NCBI RefSeq assembly: GCF_030656345.1
Contig: NZ_JAUSNR010000015.1
Coordinates: 248,001-312,000 of the forward strand
Length of the DNA stretch: 64,000 bases
DNA from: Pseudotabrizicola sp.
GTDB taxonomy: Bacteria; Pseudomonadota; Alphaproteobacteria; Rhodobacterales; Rhodobacteraceae
Reading direction: 5' to 3'
Position 1 is the first letter of the stretch. Each line of letters opens with the position of its first letter. The notes under the pieces were generated by a model, which searched no databases, was not told where the DNA came from, and saw only the letters and a program-made list of their open reading frames with translations. Shown here piece by piece: positions 41,013 through 49,381 of the stretch. A program made the position numbers and the translations under genes.

Positions 41013-43406
41013 CTAAAGCGCCGATGACAGGTTCCAGACGTCTTTCATATAGCTGCGGATGGTGCGGTCAGAAGAAAAGAACCCTGACCGCGCCGTGTTC
41101 AGGGCCGCCATTTTCACCCAGTTGTCGCGGTCGGCATAGGCGGTATCAACCCGCGCCTGCGCAGCATCAAAGGCGTCGAAGTCACTGGCAACAAGGAAAT
41201 AATCGTGATGCCAGACCCGGTGGACCAAATCATGATAGCGCCCTTTGTCCTGCGGGCAGAACCGACCTTCGGCGATCATCTGCAGCACATCCTGCAAGGT
41301 CTGGCTTGCCTCAATCGCCTTGCGGGCGTGGTCGGGGTCTTGCCGGCGGGCCATCGCCTGTTCGGTGGTCATGCCGAACAGGAAGAAGTTCTCTTCCCCA
41401 ACCTCTTGCAAAATCTCGACATTCGCGCCGTCCAGCGTGCCGATGGTGGGGGCGCCGTTGATCATGAACTTCATGTTGCCGGTGCCCGACGCCTCTTTCC
41501 CGGCGGTCGAGATCTGTTCGGACAGATCCGCCGCAGGGATCAGCCGTTCGGCCATCGAGACGTTGTAATTGGCCGGATAGACGATTTTCAAAAGGTCCCC
41601 ACTGATGGGGTCGTTGTTAATAACCTCGGCCACATCATTGATAAGGCGGATGATTTCCTTGGCCACCGCATAACCGGGCGCGGCCTTGCCGCCAAAGATC
41701 TTGACCCGCGGCACCCAAGGTGCATTGGGGTTCTGCTTGATCGCTTCCCAATGACCGATGGTCTGCAGGATGTTCAGCAGCTGGCGCTTGTATTCGTGAA
41801 TCCGCTTGATCTGCACATCGAACAGCGCATCGGGGCTGACGGTGATGCCTTCGTGGCTGGCCAGCCAGTTCGACAGCGCCACCTTGTTCGCCCGTTTGGC
41901 TGCATCAAAGTCGGCTCGGAAGGCTTTGGTCTTGATGGGTTTTTCCAGACCTTTCAACAGATCCAGATCGGCTTCCCAGCCAGACCCGATGGTATCGGTG
42001 ATCAGACCCGACAGCGGCTTGTTGCACATTTTCAGCCAGCGGCGCGGGGTCACGCCATTGGTCTGGTTCACGATGCGGTCAGGGTGCAGGGCGTGCAGTT
42101 CGGGGAACAGGTTCTTCTTGATCAGGTCGGAATGCAGCGCCGAGACGCCGTTCACCTTATGCGCCATGATGAACGCCAGCTCACCCATCCGCACCTCGTG
42201 GTGCTTGACGATGCCGACGTAATGCGGGCGGCTGTGGTGTTCGGTTTTGTGCCAGTGGTCGATCTGTTCTACGATCTGCATATGGCGCGGCAGGACGTTG
42301 CCGAAGGTGAAGGTGGCCCACCGCTCCAGCGCTTCGGGCAGCAGGGTGTGGTTGGTATAGCCAAGGCAGGCCCGCGCCACCGGCAGCGCCTGATCAAACG
42401 GCATGTCATGTTCATCGACCAGCAGGCGGATCAGCTCCGGCCCGGCAATCGCCGGGTGGGTGTCGTTCATCTGGATCGCCACATGATCGGGCAGCTTGCG
42501 CAGGTCGGTTTCCGAGGCGAGAAAGCGGCGCAGGATGTCCTGCAGCGCGGCAGAAGTCAGGAAAAATTCCTGCTTCAGCCGCAGCTCTTTGCCCTGATAG
42601 GTGGTGTCATCGGGATAGAGCACGCGCGACAGCGTGCGGGCCAACGCTTCGGGTTCCGCCGCCGCCGCGTAATCGCCCCGGTTGAAACGGTCGAGGTCGA
42701 ACATCGCGGTGGGCAGCGCGCCCCACAGCCGCAGCGTGTTGGCCCATTTGCCCTGCCAGCCGACAACCGGCGTATCATGCGCCGAGGCAACCACGGTTTC
42801 GCCCGGCACCCACAGATCGCGGCCGCCCTTGTGTTCCACGTGGCCCTTGAACGGGATCACATAGGCGGCTTCGGGCCGGGTAAATTCCCAAGGGTGGTCC
42901 TGCTTGAGCCAGTCTTCCGGCGCTTCGACCTGACGCCCGCCTTCAAAGCGCTGGCGGAACAGCCCGTGTTCGTAGCGGATGCCGTAGCCATAGGCCGGGC
43001 AGCCCAGTGTGGCCATCGATTCCATGAAACAGGCCGCCAGCCGCCCCAGCCCGCCGTTGCCAAGGGCGGCGTCCGGCTCATCCTCGATGATGGTGCGGAA
43101 ATCCTGCCCGAACCCGGCCATCACCTCTTCGGCCTGATCGCGCAGGCCCAGGTTGACGGTGGCATCTTCCAGAATCCGCCCGATCAGGAATTCCATCGAC
43201 AGATAATACACCCGCTTGTGCCCGGTGGCCCAGGTCTTGCGGGTCGAGGCGAACCACGGTTCGACAATCTGATCACGGATCGCGAAAGACAGCGCCATCC
43301 GCCAGTCGTAGGTGCTGGCGTGATCTGCGTCCTTGCCCAGCGTAAAGGCCAGATGCCGCAGGATATTGGCTTTCAACGAGGTCGGAGCGGAGCTGAGATC
43401 GTTCAT
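41013..43406 (-). CDS. glgP: glycogen phosphorylase
   Basis: PLP-dependent phosphorylase releasing glucose 1-phosphate from glycogen (797 aa). The PLP lysine lies in [20 protein letters not shown], and [11 protein letters not shown] and [20 protein letters not shown] are family signatures. First gene of the glgP-B-C-A-X-pgm operon, so degradation and synthesis genes share one transcript. Upstream are LacI-type palindromes at 43561-43608 that could repress the operon when the regulator's sugar is absent. Confidence 0.97.
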   Translation of the reverse strand: MNDLSSAPTSLKANILRHLAFTLGKDADHASTYDWRMALSFAIRDQIVEPWFASTRKTWATGHKRVYYLSMEFLIGRILEDATVNLGLRDQAEEVMAGFGQDFRTIIEDEPDAALGNGGLGRLAACFMESMATLGCPAYGYGIRYEHGLFRQRFEGGRQVEAPEDWLKQDHPWEFTRPEAAYVIPFKGHVEHKGGRDLWVPGETVVASAHDTPVVGWQGKWANTLRLWGALPTAMFDLDRFNRGDYAAAAEPEALARTLSRVLYPDDTTYQGKELRLKQEFFLTSAALQDILRRFLASETDLRKLPDHVAIQMNDTHPAIAGPELIRLLVDEHDMPFDQALPVARACLGYTNHTLLPEALERWATFTFGNVLPRHMQIVEQIDHWHKTEHHSRPHYVGIVKHHEVRMGELAFIMAHKVNGVSALHSDLIKKNLFPELHALHPDRIVNQTNGVTPRRWLKMCNKPLSGLITDTIGSGWEADLDLLKGLEKPIKTKAFRADFDAAKRANKVALSNWLASHEGITVSPDALFDVQIKRIHEYKRQLLNILQTIGHWEAIKQNPNAPWVPRVKIFGGKAAPGYAVAKEIIRLINDVAEVINNDPISGDLLKIVYPANYNVSMAERLIPAADLSEQISTAGKEASGTGNMKFMINGAPTIGTLDGANVEILQEVGEENFFLFGMTTEQAMARRQDPDHARKAIEASQTLQDVLQMIAEGRFCPQDKGRYHDLVHRVWHHDYFLVASDFDAFDAAQARVDTAYADRDNWVKMAALNTARSGFFSSDRTIRSYMKDVWNLSSAL

Positions 43407-43816
43407 CGGGTTCCACAGGTTTGGGTTGCGGCAGATCAGGTTCAGGCTAGACCCATGACAGCCGGGGTCAAGCGCCCGCAGTTTGCCATTGGCCGTCCCC
43501 CGGCGCTGTGTCGCAAAGACTGTCCTGAGAATTAGCGCAAAGAGCGGGTGAAAGCACGGGTTTAAAACGCTTTGCTTTCAAGTATTTAATTTTCTCAAAG
43601 CGCTTTGAAGGCGCAGGCCCGGGCCGGAGTCCATTGCCTGCGGGCAAACCGCTGCAACCGCAGCACCGCTCAAACGATGGGCAAAAGGTCTGTTTGCGCA
43701 GCACAGTCCATGCGCGACAGAACCCCTTGCGCCGTTAACGAATTGATCTGGATCATGGCCCGCAGTGCTGCGTCTGCGCATCCTCCGGCACACCCTCAGC
43801 CCCCACAGGCCCGCAG
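43407..43816. promoter_or_regulatory. divergent control region between glgP and the Rrf2 gene
   Basis: The 410 bases hold no credible gene. An AT-rich patch has a perfect 14-base palindrome TCAAAGCGCTTTGA (43595-43608) and a second, weaker copy TAAAACGCTTTG (43563-43574). ATTAGCGCAAAG at 43531-43542 resembles the motif before gap. TTGATCTGGATCAT at 43743-43756 resembles an FNR-type box, 60 bases before the Rrf2 gene. The rest shows nothing recognisable. Confidence 0.6.
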
Positions 43817-44251
43817 ATGCGACTGACCACCCGCACCAATCTTGCCATGCGCACGCTGATGTTCTGCGCCGCCAATCCCGACCGCATCGTGCGCAAGCGC
43901 GAAATTGCGCTGGCCTGCAACGCCAGCGAGAACCATCTGGCGCAGGTGATCCATCTGCTGGCACAGACCGGCTATCTGCGCACGGTGCGGGGCCGGACCG
44001 GGGGGTTGATGCTGGGGTGCAGCGCGGACGACATCACCGTGGGGGCCGTGTTTCGCCGGTTCGAATCCGGCCTGCCCTTTGCCGAATGTTTCTCGCCCGG
44101 CGAATGTGCCTGCCCTCTGGTCGGGTCCTGCCGGTTGAAGACAACCCTCAGCACGGCGCTGGATGCGTTCTATGCCGGGCTGGACAGCGTGACGCTGACC
44201 GACCTGATGCGCGACAATGCGGATCTGAACCGCCTGCTGCAGGTCTGCTGA
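43817..44251 (+). CDS. Rrf2 family regulator, NsrR-like
   Basis: 144-aa winged-helix regulator. The N-terminal region MRLTTRTNLAMRTLMFCAAN and the recognition area NASENHLAQVIHLLAQTGYL are typical of NsrR/Rrf2. Cysteines C91, C97, C99 and C105 lie in the iron-sulfur loop; E. coli NsrR uses three cysteines in the same place. NsrR proteins sense nitric oxide. An FNR-like box upstream suggests control by oxygen. No NO-detoxifying gene is adjacent, so targets are elsewhere. Confidence 0.82.
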   Translation: MRLTTRTNLAMRTLMFCAANPDRIVRKREIALACNASENHLAQVIHLLAQTGYLRTVRGRTGGLMLGCSADDITVGAVFRRFESGLPFAECFSPGECACPLVGSCRLKTTLSTALDAFYAGLDSVTLTDLMRDNADLNRLLQVC

Positions 44252-44260
44252 CCGGCCCGG

Positions 44261-45226
44261 TTAGTGCGCGGGTTTGCCGGTGAGCGCCGCCCAAAGCGGC
44301 GCGATGACACGGGTGACGACCGGAATCAGCACCAGCCCCAGTGCCAGCCCGAAGATCCCGTCCATCACCGCCTTGGCGATCCATGTCACGGCCGCACCGG
44401 CCTGCGGCAGCATGGCCCCGGCGATGGCCGCAAGGTCGTGGATATGGTGGCCCAGCCAGCCGAACCCCAGCTCCTCCATCCCGTGAATCACAATCGAGCC
44501 ACCGACCCACAGCATGGCCAGCGTGCCCACCAGTGACAGCACGGAGAGCAGGTTCGGCATCAGCCGCACCAATCCGCGCCCGATGCTGCGCAGGGTGCCG
44601 CTGCGCCCCGTGGTGGCCATGTGCAGCCCGACATCATCCATCTTCACGATCAGCGCCACCGCGCCATAGACCGCGATGGTGATCACGATGCCGACCACGG
44701 CCAGCGTGATCGCCTCAAGCCAGATCGTGCTGTCGGGTATGGCGGCAAGCGCAATGGTCATGATCTCGGCGGACAGGATGAAATCGGTCTTGATCGCCCC
44801 GGCAACATTCGCCTCTTCCAGCTGCGCCGGGGTGCCGGTGGCGAAATCCGCCTCAACCTCTGCATCGGCGTGCGGAAACAGCGCGTGGAACACCTTTTCC
44901 GCGCCTTCAAAGCACAGATAGGCCCCGCCCAGCATCAACAGCGGCGTGATTGCCTGCGGCAGAAACGCCTGCAACAAAAGCAAGCCCGGCAGCAGGATCA
45001 CGATCTTGTTGCGCACAGACCCCAGCGCGATGCGCCAGATCATCGGCAATTCGCGGTCGGCGGAAAAGCCGGTGACATATTTCGGCGTCACCGCCGCATC
45101 GTCGATCACCACCCCGGCGGCCTTTGCCCCCGCCTTGGCCGCCGCCGCCGCGATATCATCGACTGACGCCGCCGCCACCTTGGCGATGGCGGCCACATCA
45201 TCCAGCAAGGCCAGCAAACCGCTCAT
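44261..45226 (-). CDS. DUF808 family membrane protein (YedI-like)
   Basis: 321-aa inner-membrane protein of the DUF808/YedI family, starting MSGLLALLDDVAAIAKVAAA, the family's typical start. Several hydrophobic helices are visible (IVILLPGLLLLQAFL, ITLAVVGIVITIAVYGAVAL, SVLSLVGTLAMLWVGGSIVI). The function is unknown. It converges with the Rrf2 gene (10 bases between stops). An ATG one codon earlier is an alternative start. Confidence 0.82.
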   Translation of the reverse strand: MSGLLALLDDVAAIAKVAAASVDDIAAAAAKAGAKAAGVVIDDAAVTPKYVTGFSADRELPMIWRIALGSVRNKIVILLPGLLLLQAFLPQAITPLLMLGGAYLCFEGAEKVFHALFPHADAEVEADFATGTPAQLEEANVAGAIKTDFILSAEIMTIALAAIPDSTIWLEAITLAVVGIVITIAVYGAVALIVKMDDVGLHMATTGRSGTLRSIGRGLVRLMPNLLSVLSLVGTLAMLWVGGSIVIHGMEELGFGWLGHHIHDLAAIAGAMLPQAGAAVTWIAKAVMDGIFGLALGLVLIPVVTRVIAPLWAALTGKPAH

Positions 45227-45427
45227 CATCGCACCCCGTACCAATGGTGCATGCTTATCCGATTCCATGGCCGCCGCAATCGCCCCGATGCAAAGGCAGC
45301 TGAAGTGCAGACGTTACAAAACCTTCAGCAAACCAGTGCGTTGCCGTCATGAAACCGAGGCAAGTGTCCTTGCGTGAAACATCCGGCCGCAATGGCGGCC
45401 ATTTGCCCTGTTATCAAGGAGATCGCG

Positions 45428-46840
45428 ATGATCCGACTGACCGCCCTGTCTACCACCGCCCTTGTGCTGCTGGCCCTGCCACAGGCCGGTTTTGCCGCGC
45501 CCTGCACCTTTGGCCTTGATCCGCTGGCCCCCACCATCACCTGCAGCGCGCCGGACAGCAATCCTGTCAGCGCGTCGCAAAGCAATCTTGCCATTGCGGT
45601 CACCCCGACCGGCAGCGTCACCAGCACCAACCGCAGCACATCGCCCTTTTCCGTTTCCGGCACCGATGTCAGCATCGTCAACCAAGGCACCATCGCCAAC
45701 ACCGACACCCGCAACAACACCAATGCCATTGAGGCGACCGGCACCGGGCTGACCATTGAGAATTCGGGCACGATTTCCAGCGGCGACCGCGCCATCCATG
45801 CGCTGATCGGATTTGGCGGCGGGCTGGTCGTGACCAACACGGCAGACGGCGTGATCGAGTCGCGTCGCCAGACCATCCGCACCGAAGACAATGCACCGGG
45901 GTCTGTGGTGACGAACTACGGCACCATTTCCTCGCTGGAAGGCCGGGCGCTGCAATTGCGCGGTCAGGGCACCACCGTGACCAATTACGGCACGATGACC
46001 GGCGGCGAAGAGGTGATCGAGGCGCGCGATGATTTCACGCTGACCAATTATGGCACCATCATCCTGCGCGATGGCATCTATGATGAAGATGGCGTGCAGT
46101 TCGCCTCGGGCACCGTGAACAACCATGGCACCATTCAGGGCAGCGATGACGGCATCGACATCGACGAAGGCTTCATCCACAACCACGCCACCGGCCGCAT
46201 CATCTCGACCGGAACCACCGGCCATGGCATCGACATCGACCCGGTGTTCGACAATGGCCGGGATGCGATCCGCCCGTCGGGCACGGTGACCATCGTCAAC
46301 GAAGGCTATATTGAGGGCCCCGCCGCCATCGGCTCAGACGAAGCGGCGGCCAACAGTGTTCATGTCACCAACAGCGGCACCCTTGTGGGGCGCGATGGAT
46401 ACGCCATCAAGTTCGCGCCGGTTCAGGGCGACAGCTTTGTGTCGCTGACCGGCAACAGCGTGGTGACCGGCGGCATCCTGTTCGGTGCGGGCAATGATGT
46501 GCTGGAGATCAGGTCGCTGACCTCTGGCCTGCTGTTTGACGGGCTGGCCGATGGTGGTGCGGGGCAGAACACGTTGCGTTTTTCCGATTATCTGCTGGGC
46601 GATCTGGCCACCTTCAAGGTGCTTGATGGCATCGTGTCCTTTGGCCTGAACACCGTTGCGGGTCAGGTCTTTGCGCAGGTCACCAACTTTGACAACTGGA
46701 TCTTTGGCAATGGCCAGAGCTTCGCCACCGCCGAACTGGCAGGCACCTTTGCCCCGGTCCCGGTTCCGGTGCCGGCCAGTCTGCCGCTGTTGCTGGGCGC
46801 TTTGGCGGGTCTGACTGCCCTGCGCCGCCGCAAGCGCTAG
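45428..46840 (+). CDS. VPLPA-CTERM-like secreted beta-helix protein
   Basis: 470-aa exported protein. A signal peptide (MIRLTALSTTALVLLALPQA, cleavage near GFAA) is followed by repeated strands of the type VVTNYGTI, VTNYGTM, LTNYGTI and NNHGTI, each about 20 residues apart, suggesting a right-handed beta-helix as in passenger domains of autotransporters. The C-terminus has the sorting tripartite VPVPASLPLLLGALAGLTAL then RRRKR. A DSLxDL-type calcium site is not obvious. No exosortase is encoded in the window. Role on the surface is unknown. Confidence 0.78.
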   Translation: MIRLTALSTTALVLLALPQAGFAAPCTFGLDPLAPTITCSAPDSNPVSASQSNLAIAVTPTGSVTSTNRSTSPFSVSGTDVSIVNQGTIANTDTRNNTNAIEATGTGLTIENSGTISSGDRAIHALIGFGGGLVVTNTADGVIESRRQTIRTEDNAPGSVVTNYGTISSLEGRALQLRGQGTTVTNYGTMTGGEEVIEARDDFTLTNYGTIILRDGIYDEDGVQFASGTVNNHGTIQGSDDGIDIDEGFIHNHATGRIISTGTTGHGIDIDPVFDNGRDAIRPSGTVTIVNEGYIEGPAAIGSDEAAANSVHVTNSGTLVGRDGYAIKFAPVQGDSFVSLTGNSVVTGGILFGAGNDVLEIRSLTSGLLFDGLADGGAGQNTLRFSDYLLGDLATFKVLDGIVSFGLNTVAGQVFAQVTNFDNWIFGNGQSFATAELAGTFAPVPVPVPASLPLLLGALAGLTALRRRKR

Positions 46841-46902
46841 GCTCGCACTGGCTGCCCCCGGATCGCCCCCGGGGGCAGACTGCCGCCCAAACCCGCAGCA
46901 TC

Positions 46903-46933
46903 GTTAGCGCAAACACCGCAGGTTTGCGCTAAC
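46903..46933. promoter_or_regulatory. pair of LacI-type (CceR-like) operators upstream of gap1
   Basis: GTTAGCGCAAAC (46903-46914) and GTTTGCGCTAAC (46922-46933) are perfect reverse complements; each matches GTTAGCGCTAAC with one mismatch. The centres are 19 bases apart, about two helical turns. They lie about 85 bases before the gap1 start. Confidence 0.7.
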
Positions 46934-47018
46934 ATCATGATAGTAATGTGTTTTTGATCTTTGCACGCCCTGCCCTGCCCTGTATCCCACCCAAGGATCG
47001 TTCAGTCAGGAGAGTGCC

Positions 47019-48020
47019 ATGACCATCACCGTCGCCATCAATGGCTTTGGCCGCATCGGGCGTTGCACACTGGCGCATATCGCGGAATCGAACCGCAACG
47101 ATGTGCAGGTGGTGGCGATCAACGCCACCGGGCCGATTGAAACCAATGCGCATCTGCTGAAATACGACTCGGTGCATGGCCGCTTTCCGGGTGTGATCAA
47201 GGTCAGCGGCAATACGCTGGATCTGGGCCGTGGCCCGATCCGGGTGCAAAGCACCTATGAGCCGTCGGAACTGGACTGGGACGGGGTGGATGTGGTGCTG
47301 GAATGCACCGGCAAGTTCAATGACCGCGACCGCGCCGCCGTGCACCTGACGCGCGGGGCAAAGCGGGTGCTGATCAGCGCGCCTGCGAAACGTGCCGATA
47401 TGACCGTGGTCTACGGCGTCAACCACCGCGCGCTGACGCCCGATCATCACGTCGTGTCGAACGGGTCGTGCACCACCAATTGCCTTGCCCCGCTGGCCAA
47501 GGTTTTGAACGACGCCATCGGCATCGAATCCGGCATCATGACCACGATTCACAGCTATACCGGCGACCAGCCCACGCTGGACCGCCGCCACAAAGACCTG
47601 TACCGCGCCCGCGCCGCCAGCATGGCGATGATCCCCACCACCACCGGCGCTGCCAAGGCACTGGGCGAGGTGTTGCCGGAACTGGCGGGCAAGCTGGACG
47701 GCACCAGCCTGCGGGTGCCCACGCCCAATGTCAGCGCGGTCGATCTGACCTTCATCGCCGCGAAATCGGTGAGCGTGGACGAGGTGAACCAGATCGTACG
47801 CGACGCCTGTTCCGGCTATATGGGCATGGTGATGGCTTATGACCCGGAACCCAAAGTCTCTATCGACTTCAATCACACGCCGCATTCGTCTATCTTCGCC
47901 CCGGATCAGACCCGCGTGGTCGGGCGTTCGGTGCGCGTTCTGGCGTGGTATGACAATGAATGGGGCTTTTCCTGCCGCATGGCCGATGTGGCCGGGGTGA
48001 TGGGACGGCTGTTGCATTAA
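47019..48020 (+). CDS. gap: glyceraldehyde-3-phosphate dehydrogenase, GapB-like (NADP-preferring?)
   Basis: 333-aa enzyme of the phosphorylating GAPDH family. The Rossmann start [11 protein letters not shown] is followed by AINATG: the coenzyme-specifying aspartate (position 36 here) is alanine. The catalytic cysteine is C151 in SNGSCTTNCLAP, with the histidine in [12 protein letters not shown]. Loss of that aspartate is a mark of GapB-type, NADP-using enzymes active in gluconeogenesis; the preference is inferred, not measured. Followed by a 47-aa membrane protein and a second gap gene. Confidence 0.92.
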   Translation: MTITVAINGFGRIGRCTLAHIAESNRNDVQVVAINATGPIETNAHLLKYDSVHGRFPGVIKVSGNTLDLGRGPIRVQSTYEPSELDWDGVDVVLECTGKFNDRDRAAVHLTRGAKRVLISAPAKRADMTVVYGVNHRALTPDHHVVSNGSCTTNCLAPLAKVLNDAIGIESGIMTTIHSYTGDQPTLDRRHKDLYRARAASMAMIPTTTGAAKALGEVLPELAGKLDGTSLRVPTPNVSAVDLTFIAAKSVSVDEVNQIVRDACSGYMGMVMAYDPEPKVSIDFNHTPHSSIFAPDQTRVVGRSVRVLAWYDNEWGFSCRMADVAGVMGRLLH

Positions 48021-48051
48021 GCGGGGTCTGCATCCCCGGATGGGGACACGT

Positions 48052-48195
48052 TTGACCGACCGCATAGCCCTGAGCCTTGGCCTGATCATCCTTGCCGCCC
48101 TTGTGGCCGATATTGCGCTGAATGAAGCAAGCGCGATCATGTTTCTTCTGATGAAATTTGCCGATATGGTCGAATGGCTGGCATTCTGGCGCTGA
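48052..48195 (+). CDS. 47-aa single-span membrane protein, TTG start
   Basis: Small gene MTDRIALSLGLIILAALVAD-type, then IALNEASAIMFLLMKFADMV and ending EWLAFWR. The start is TTG at 48052, preceded by GGGGA at suitable distance. One strong transmembrane helix (residues about 6-22) is followed by a second amphipathic stretch ending in an aromatic, basic tail. Codon use fits the surrounding genes. It sits 31 bases after the first gap stop and 41 bases before the operator of the second gap. I believe a similar small protein occurs beside gap in related genera, but cannot verify that here. Function unknown. Confidence 0.65.
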   Translation: MTDRIALSLGLIILAALVADIALNEASAIMFLLMKFADMVEWLAFWR

Positions 48196-48236
48196 CAGCG
48201 GCACTCTGCCGTTGATTTTTGCCCTCGACTGGTGAT

Positions 48237-48248
48237 GTTAGCGCTAAA
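48237..48248. promoter_or_regulatory. LacI-type (CceR-like) operator upstream of gap2
   Basis: GTTAGCGCTAAA matches GTTAGCGCTAAC at 11 of 12 positions and centres 43 bases before the ATG of gap2. It has the same core as the two copies before gap1. Confidence 0.65.
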
Positions 48249-48285
48249 CGTGACATCCGAGTCGCTATACAGAAGGAAGATTGCC

Positions 48286-49287
48286 ATGACGGTCAAGGTT
48301 GCCATCAACGGGTTCGGGCGCATCGGGCGCAATGTGCTGCGCGCCATCATCGAATCCGGGCGCACGGATATTGAGGTCATCGCGATCAATGATCTGGGCC
48401 CGGTCGAAACCAACGCACACCTGCTGCGCTTTGATTCCGTCCACGGCCGCTTTCCCGGCACCGTCACCACGGGCGACGACTGGATCGACGCCGGCCGTGG
48501 CCGTATCCGCGTGACCGCGCTGCGCAACCCTGCCGACCTGCCGTGGTCGGATGTGGATGTGGTGATGGAATGCACCGGCATTTTCACCAGCAAGGAAAAG
48601 TGCCAGGCCCATCTGGAAAACGGCGCCAAACGCGTGCTGATCTCGGCCCCCGGTGACGGCGCGGACAAGACCATCGTCTACGGTGTGAACCACGACACGC
48701 TGACATCGGATGATCTGATCGTTTCCAACGCATCGTGCACCACCAACTGCCTGTCGCCGGTGGCTTATGTGCTGAACGAGGTGATCGGCATCGAAAAAGG
48801 CATGATGACCACGATCCACAGCTATACCGGCGACCAGCCGACGCTGGACACCATGCACAAGGATCTGTACCGGGGCCGCGCCGCGGCGCTGTCGATGATC
48901 CCGACCAGCACCGGGGCCGCCAAGGCCGTGGGTCTGGTCCTGCCGGACCTGAAGGGCCGGATGGATGGCTTTGCCATCCGCGTGCCGACCCCGAATGTGA
49001 GCGTGGTTGACCTGAAATTCATCGCCAAGCGCGATACCTCGGTGGAAGAGATCAACGCGGCGATCAAATCTGCGGCGGATGGAAAGCTGAAAGGCATTCT
49101 GGGCTATACTGAGTTCAAGAACGTGTCTTCCGACTTCAACCACGACCCGCATTCGTCGGTGTTCCATATGGATCAGACCAAGGTGATGGATGGCACCTTC
49201 TGTTCGATCCTGACCTGGTACGACAATGAATGGGGCTTTTCGAACCGGATGGCCGATACGGCTGTTGCGATGGGCAAACTGATTTAA
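48286..49287 (+). CDS. gap: glyceraldehyde-3-phosphate dehydrogenase, NAD-type
   Basis: 333-aa phosphorylating GAPDH. The Rossmann motif [11 protein letters not shown] is followed by AINDLG, with the NAD-specifying Asp36. The catalytic cysteine is C151 in [12 protein letters not shown]. The true start MTVKVAING at 48286 follows AGAAGGAAG. It is closely similar in length and order to the first gap but differs at the coenzyme residue, so the pair probably serves opposite flux directions. A strong terminator follows. Confidence 0.95.
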   Translation: MTVKVAINGFGRIGRNVLRAIIESGRTDIEVIAINDLGPVETNAHLLRFDSVHGRFPGTVTTGDDWIDAGRGRIRVTALRNPADLPWSDVDVVMECTGIFTSKEKCQAHLENGAKRVLISAPGDGADKTIVYGVNHDTLTSDDLIVSNASCTTNCLSPVAYVLNEVIGIEKGMMTTIHSYTGDQPTLDTMHKDLYRGRAAALSMIPTSTGAAKAVGLVLPDLKGRMDGFAIRVPTPNVSVVDLKFIAKRDTSVEEINAAIKSAADGKLKGILGYTEFKNVSSDFNHDPHSSVFHMDQTKVMDGTFCSILTWYDNEWGFSNRMADTAVAMGKLI

Positions 49288-49315
49288 GCATCAGCCCCCC
49301 TCGCGCGCATGTTTC

Positions 49316-49353
49316 GGGCCGGTCACGAATTGTGACCGGCCCTTCCTTTTTCT
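49316..49353 (+). terminator. rho-independent terminator after gap2
   Basis: Perfect 11-bp stem GGGCCGGTCAC/GTGACCGGCCC (49316-49326, 49332-49342) with a 5-nt loop, followed by TTCCTTTTTCT. Confidence 0.93.
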
Positions 49354-49381
49354 CGGGCGACCAAGAGGTTATCACTGCGGC

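Noticed and set aside
41205..43535. 776-codon open frame on the plus strand opposite glgP
   Set aside because: Runs exactly antisense to glgP, has low-complexity arginine- and histidine-rich translation and no ribosome site; a typical GC-rich shadow.
45560..46400. CRISPR-like repetition
   Set aside because: Repeats are imperfect at the DNA level and are explained by codons of a beta-helix protein; no uniform spacers.
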